A stretch of 64,000 bases of DNA. It comes from Cylindrospermum sp. NIES-4074. GTDB taxonomy: Bacteria; Cyanobacteriota; Cyanobacteriia; Cyanobacteriales; Nostocaceae. The notes beneath the pieces were generated by a model. It worked only from the letters and a program-made list of their open reading frames with translations, did no database searches and had not been told where the DNA came from. Every line of letters starts with the position of its first letter. Positions within the stretch are counted from its first letter, which is position 1. Where the stretch lies: positions 5,581,254 through 5,645,253 of the forward strand of contig AP018269.1 in assembly GCA_003994795.1 (NCBI GenBank), written 5' to 3'. Both the position numbers and the translations under genes were made by a program. This document shows, piece by piece, positions 63,354 to 64,000 of this stretch.

Positions 63354-63800
63354 AGCAATCTTGGCGAAAAAGGCAAGAATATCTTAGTCTTATGTATAAG
63401 AATGTTTGTTCCCAGGGCTATTTCATTCTTTCAAAGCCTACAATAATTTTTAAGTATTTACTCTAAGTAGGCGGAGTTCGTCTTTGTAGCTGGGCTTGTG
63501 TGTTGGGGAGACACTCCCTTGCCTCTCTTTACCACAATTATACCCTTCCGGGGAAGCAAGAGGAGAAGCAAGTAGCGTCTGGTTTCCCTCGTGGTCGCAA
63601 CTGCCCTGTGGCTTCTAGTCGTTTGGGATAAGAGAATGAAACAGCCCTGTGTTTGTTACTTAGTTGTTAAGAATTAGTCTTGGTCACTATCTCCTAATAT
63701 TATTTAGTCATATTCCCATCAAAAAATTTTTATACAAATCAGGGGAGAACACAACCAGGAAGTGGGAATTATTAAGGTATAAATATGTCCCCCCATCTAG
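63354..63800. other. Intergenic region with short Nostoc-type repeats
   Basis: No gene is supported. Positions 63465-63630 contain repeat fragments (GTAGCGTCTGG, CTTCTAGTCG, GGGAAGCAAGAGG) similar to those at 7020-7045 and 47.5 kb. The stretch upstream of the sigma gene start is AT-rich. Confidence 0.35.
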
Positions 63801-64000
63801 CTATAATCCCAGCCAAGCCAATAAATTGTCCCACCAGGAATTTGTGACATTACCTAGAGTCAACTTCATTTTTTGGCGAATATCTTGAATTTTCCAGTTG
63901 GTTAGCTTGGCAAGAGTCTGCGCTTCTTGTTCAAAACGCCCTGGTAAAGACCGCTTGTATTCTCTGCCAGCTTGACACTTAAGTGAACCTGTGAAGGGAT
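63801..64000 (-). CDS. C-terminal part of an unknown protein (truncated by window end)
   Basis: A minus-strand frame enters from the right edge and runs 65 codons to TAG (63801-63803): PFTGSLKCQAGREYKRSLPG and RFEQEAQTLAKLTNWKIQD, ending WDNLLAWLGL. It is basic and amphipathic, with a Trp-rich end. No family recognised. It is favoured over other frames, which carry stops. Confidence 0.45.
   Translation of the reverse strand, partial: PFTGSLKCQAGREYKRSLPGRFEQEAQTLAKLTNWKIQDIRQKMKLTLGNVTNSWWDNLLAWLGL

Overview
The window is a piece of a cyanobacterial chromosome, most likely a filamentous Nostocales (Nostoc/Anabaena-like) strain. The reasons are frequent GCGATCGC-type (HIP1) octamers, short Nostoc-style palindromic repeats between genes, many cyanobacteria-restricted families (DUF928, DUF1822, CHAT/CHASE2 proteins, a fused amino-acid binding protein/permease) and a moderately AT-rich composition. 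It is a mosaic of housekeeping genes, a large exopolysaccharide locus and several small accessory islands. No rRNA genes or CRISPR arrays were seen; three tRNA genes are present (Leu-CAG, Leu-CAA, Gln-UUG).

Layout. 0-1.4 kb: end of an unknown gene and a ricin-type lectin. 1.7-6 kb: a compact three-gene set (polyprenyl synthase with a long N-terminal extension, an internally duplicated protein of unknown family, a CrtC/AttH-like protein) that looks like an undescribed terpenoid pathway. 6-8.6 kb: divergent ATPase and fused binding-protein/permease of a polar amino-acid ABC transporter. 8.7-15.3 kb: MAPEG protein, secreted nuclease, a thioesterase / unknown / ThiF-like operon, SpoU rRNA methylase, tRNA-Leu and murA, which probably starts at ATT. 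15.5-18.2 kb: accessory island with two ribbon-helix-helix (RHH) genes, each followed in the -1 frame by a coiled-coil tail, then two XRE regulators and a truncated antitoxin-like gene. 18.4-22 kb: M48 peptidase, lactate/glycolate oxidase, an insertion sequence with 17-bp terminal repeats and tRNA-Leu(CAA), whose 5' end is duplicated at the 3' end of the peptidase gene.

22.8-42.5 kb is a Wzx/Wzy-type exopolysaccharide locus: a GT2, a WecG/TagA-type transferase, five GT4 enzymes, a Wzy-like polymerase/ligase, an acyltransferase, another glycosyltransferase and a Wzx flippase on the other strand, a secreted beta-helix lipoprotein and a Wzc-type chain-length/tyrosine kinase with a Tyr-rich tail. 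A second Wzc-like protein without that tail is at 48.2 kb, and two further GT2 genes plus a WcaF-like acetyltransferase form an operon at 52.6-55.1 kb. Between them lie housekeeping or conserved cyanobacterial genes (SpoIID-domain protein, RNase Z, CobU/CobP, three unknowns).

55.2-63.4 kb on the minus strand holds a caspase-like (CHAT) neighbourhood: a sigma-70-like factor, a TPR-CHAT protein, DUF1822, a CHAT-CHASE2 membrane protein and DUF928. Both CHAT proteins keep a His/Cys dyad.

The most unusual signal is the pair of RHH genes at 16.2 and 16.9 kb. In both, a homologous coiled-coil reading frame lies in the -1 frame, the two frames meet at an aligned G-GGR-RAA heptamer followed by a stem-loop, and the -1 frame has its own ATG exactly 13 nt upstream of the RHH ATG. 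This fits programmed -1 frameshifting (or dual coding) in a small regulator family.
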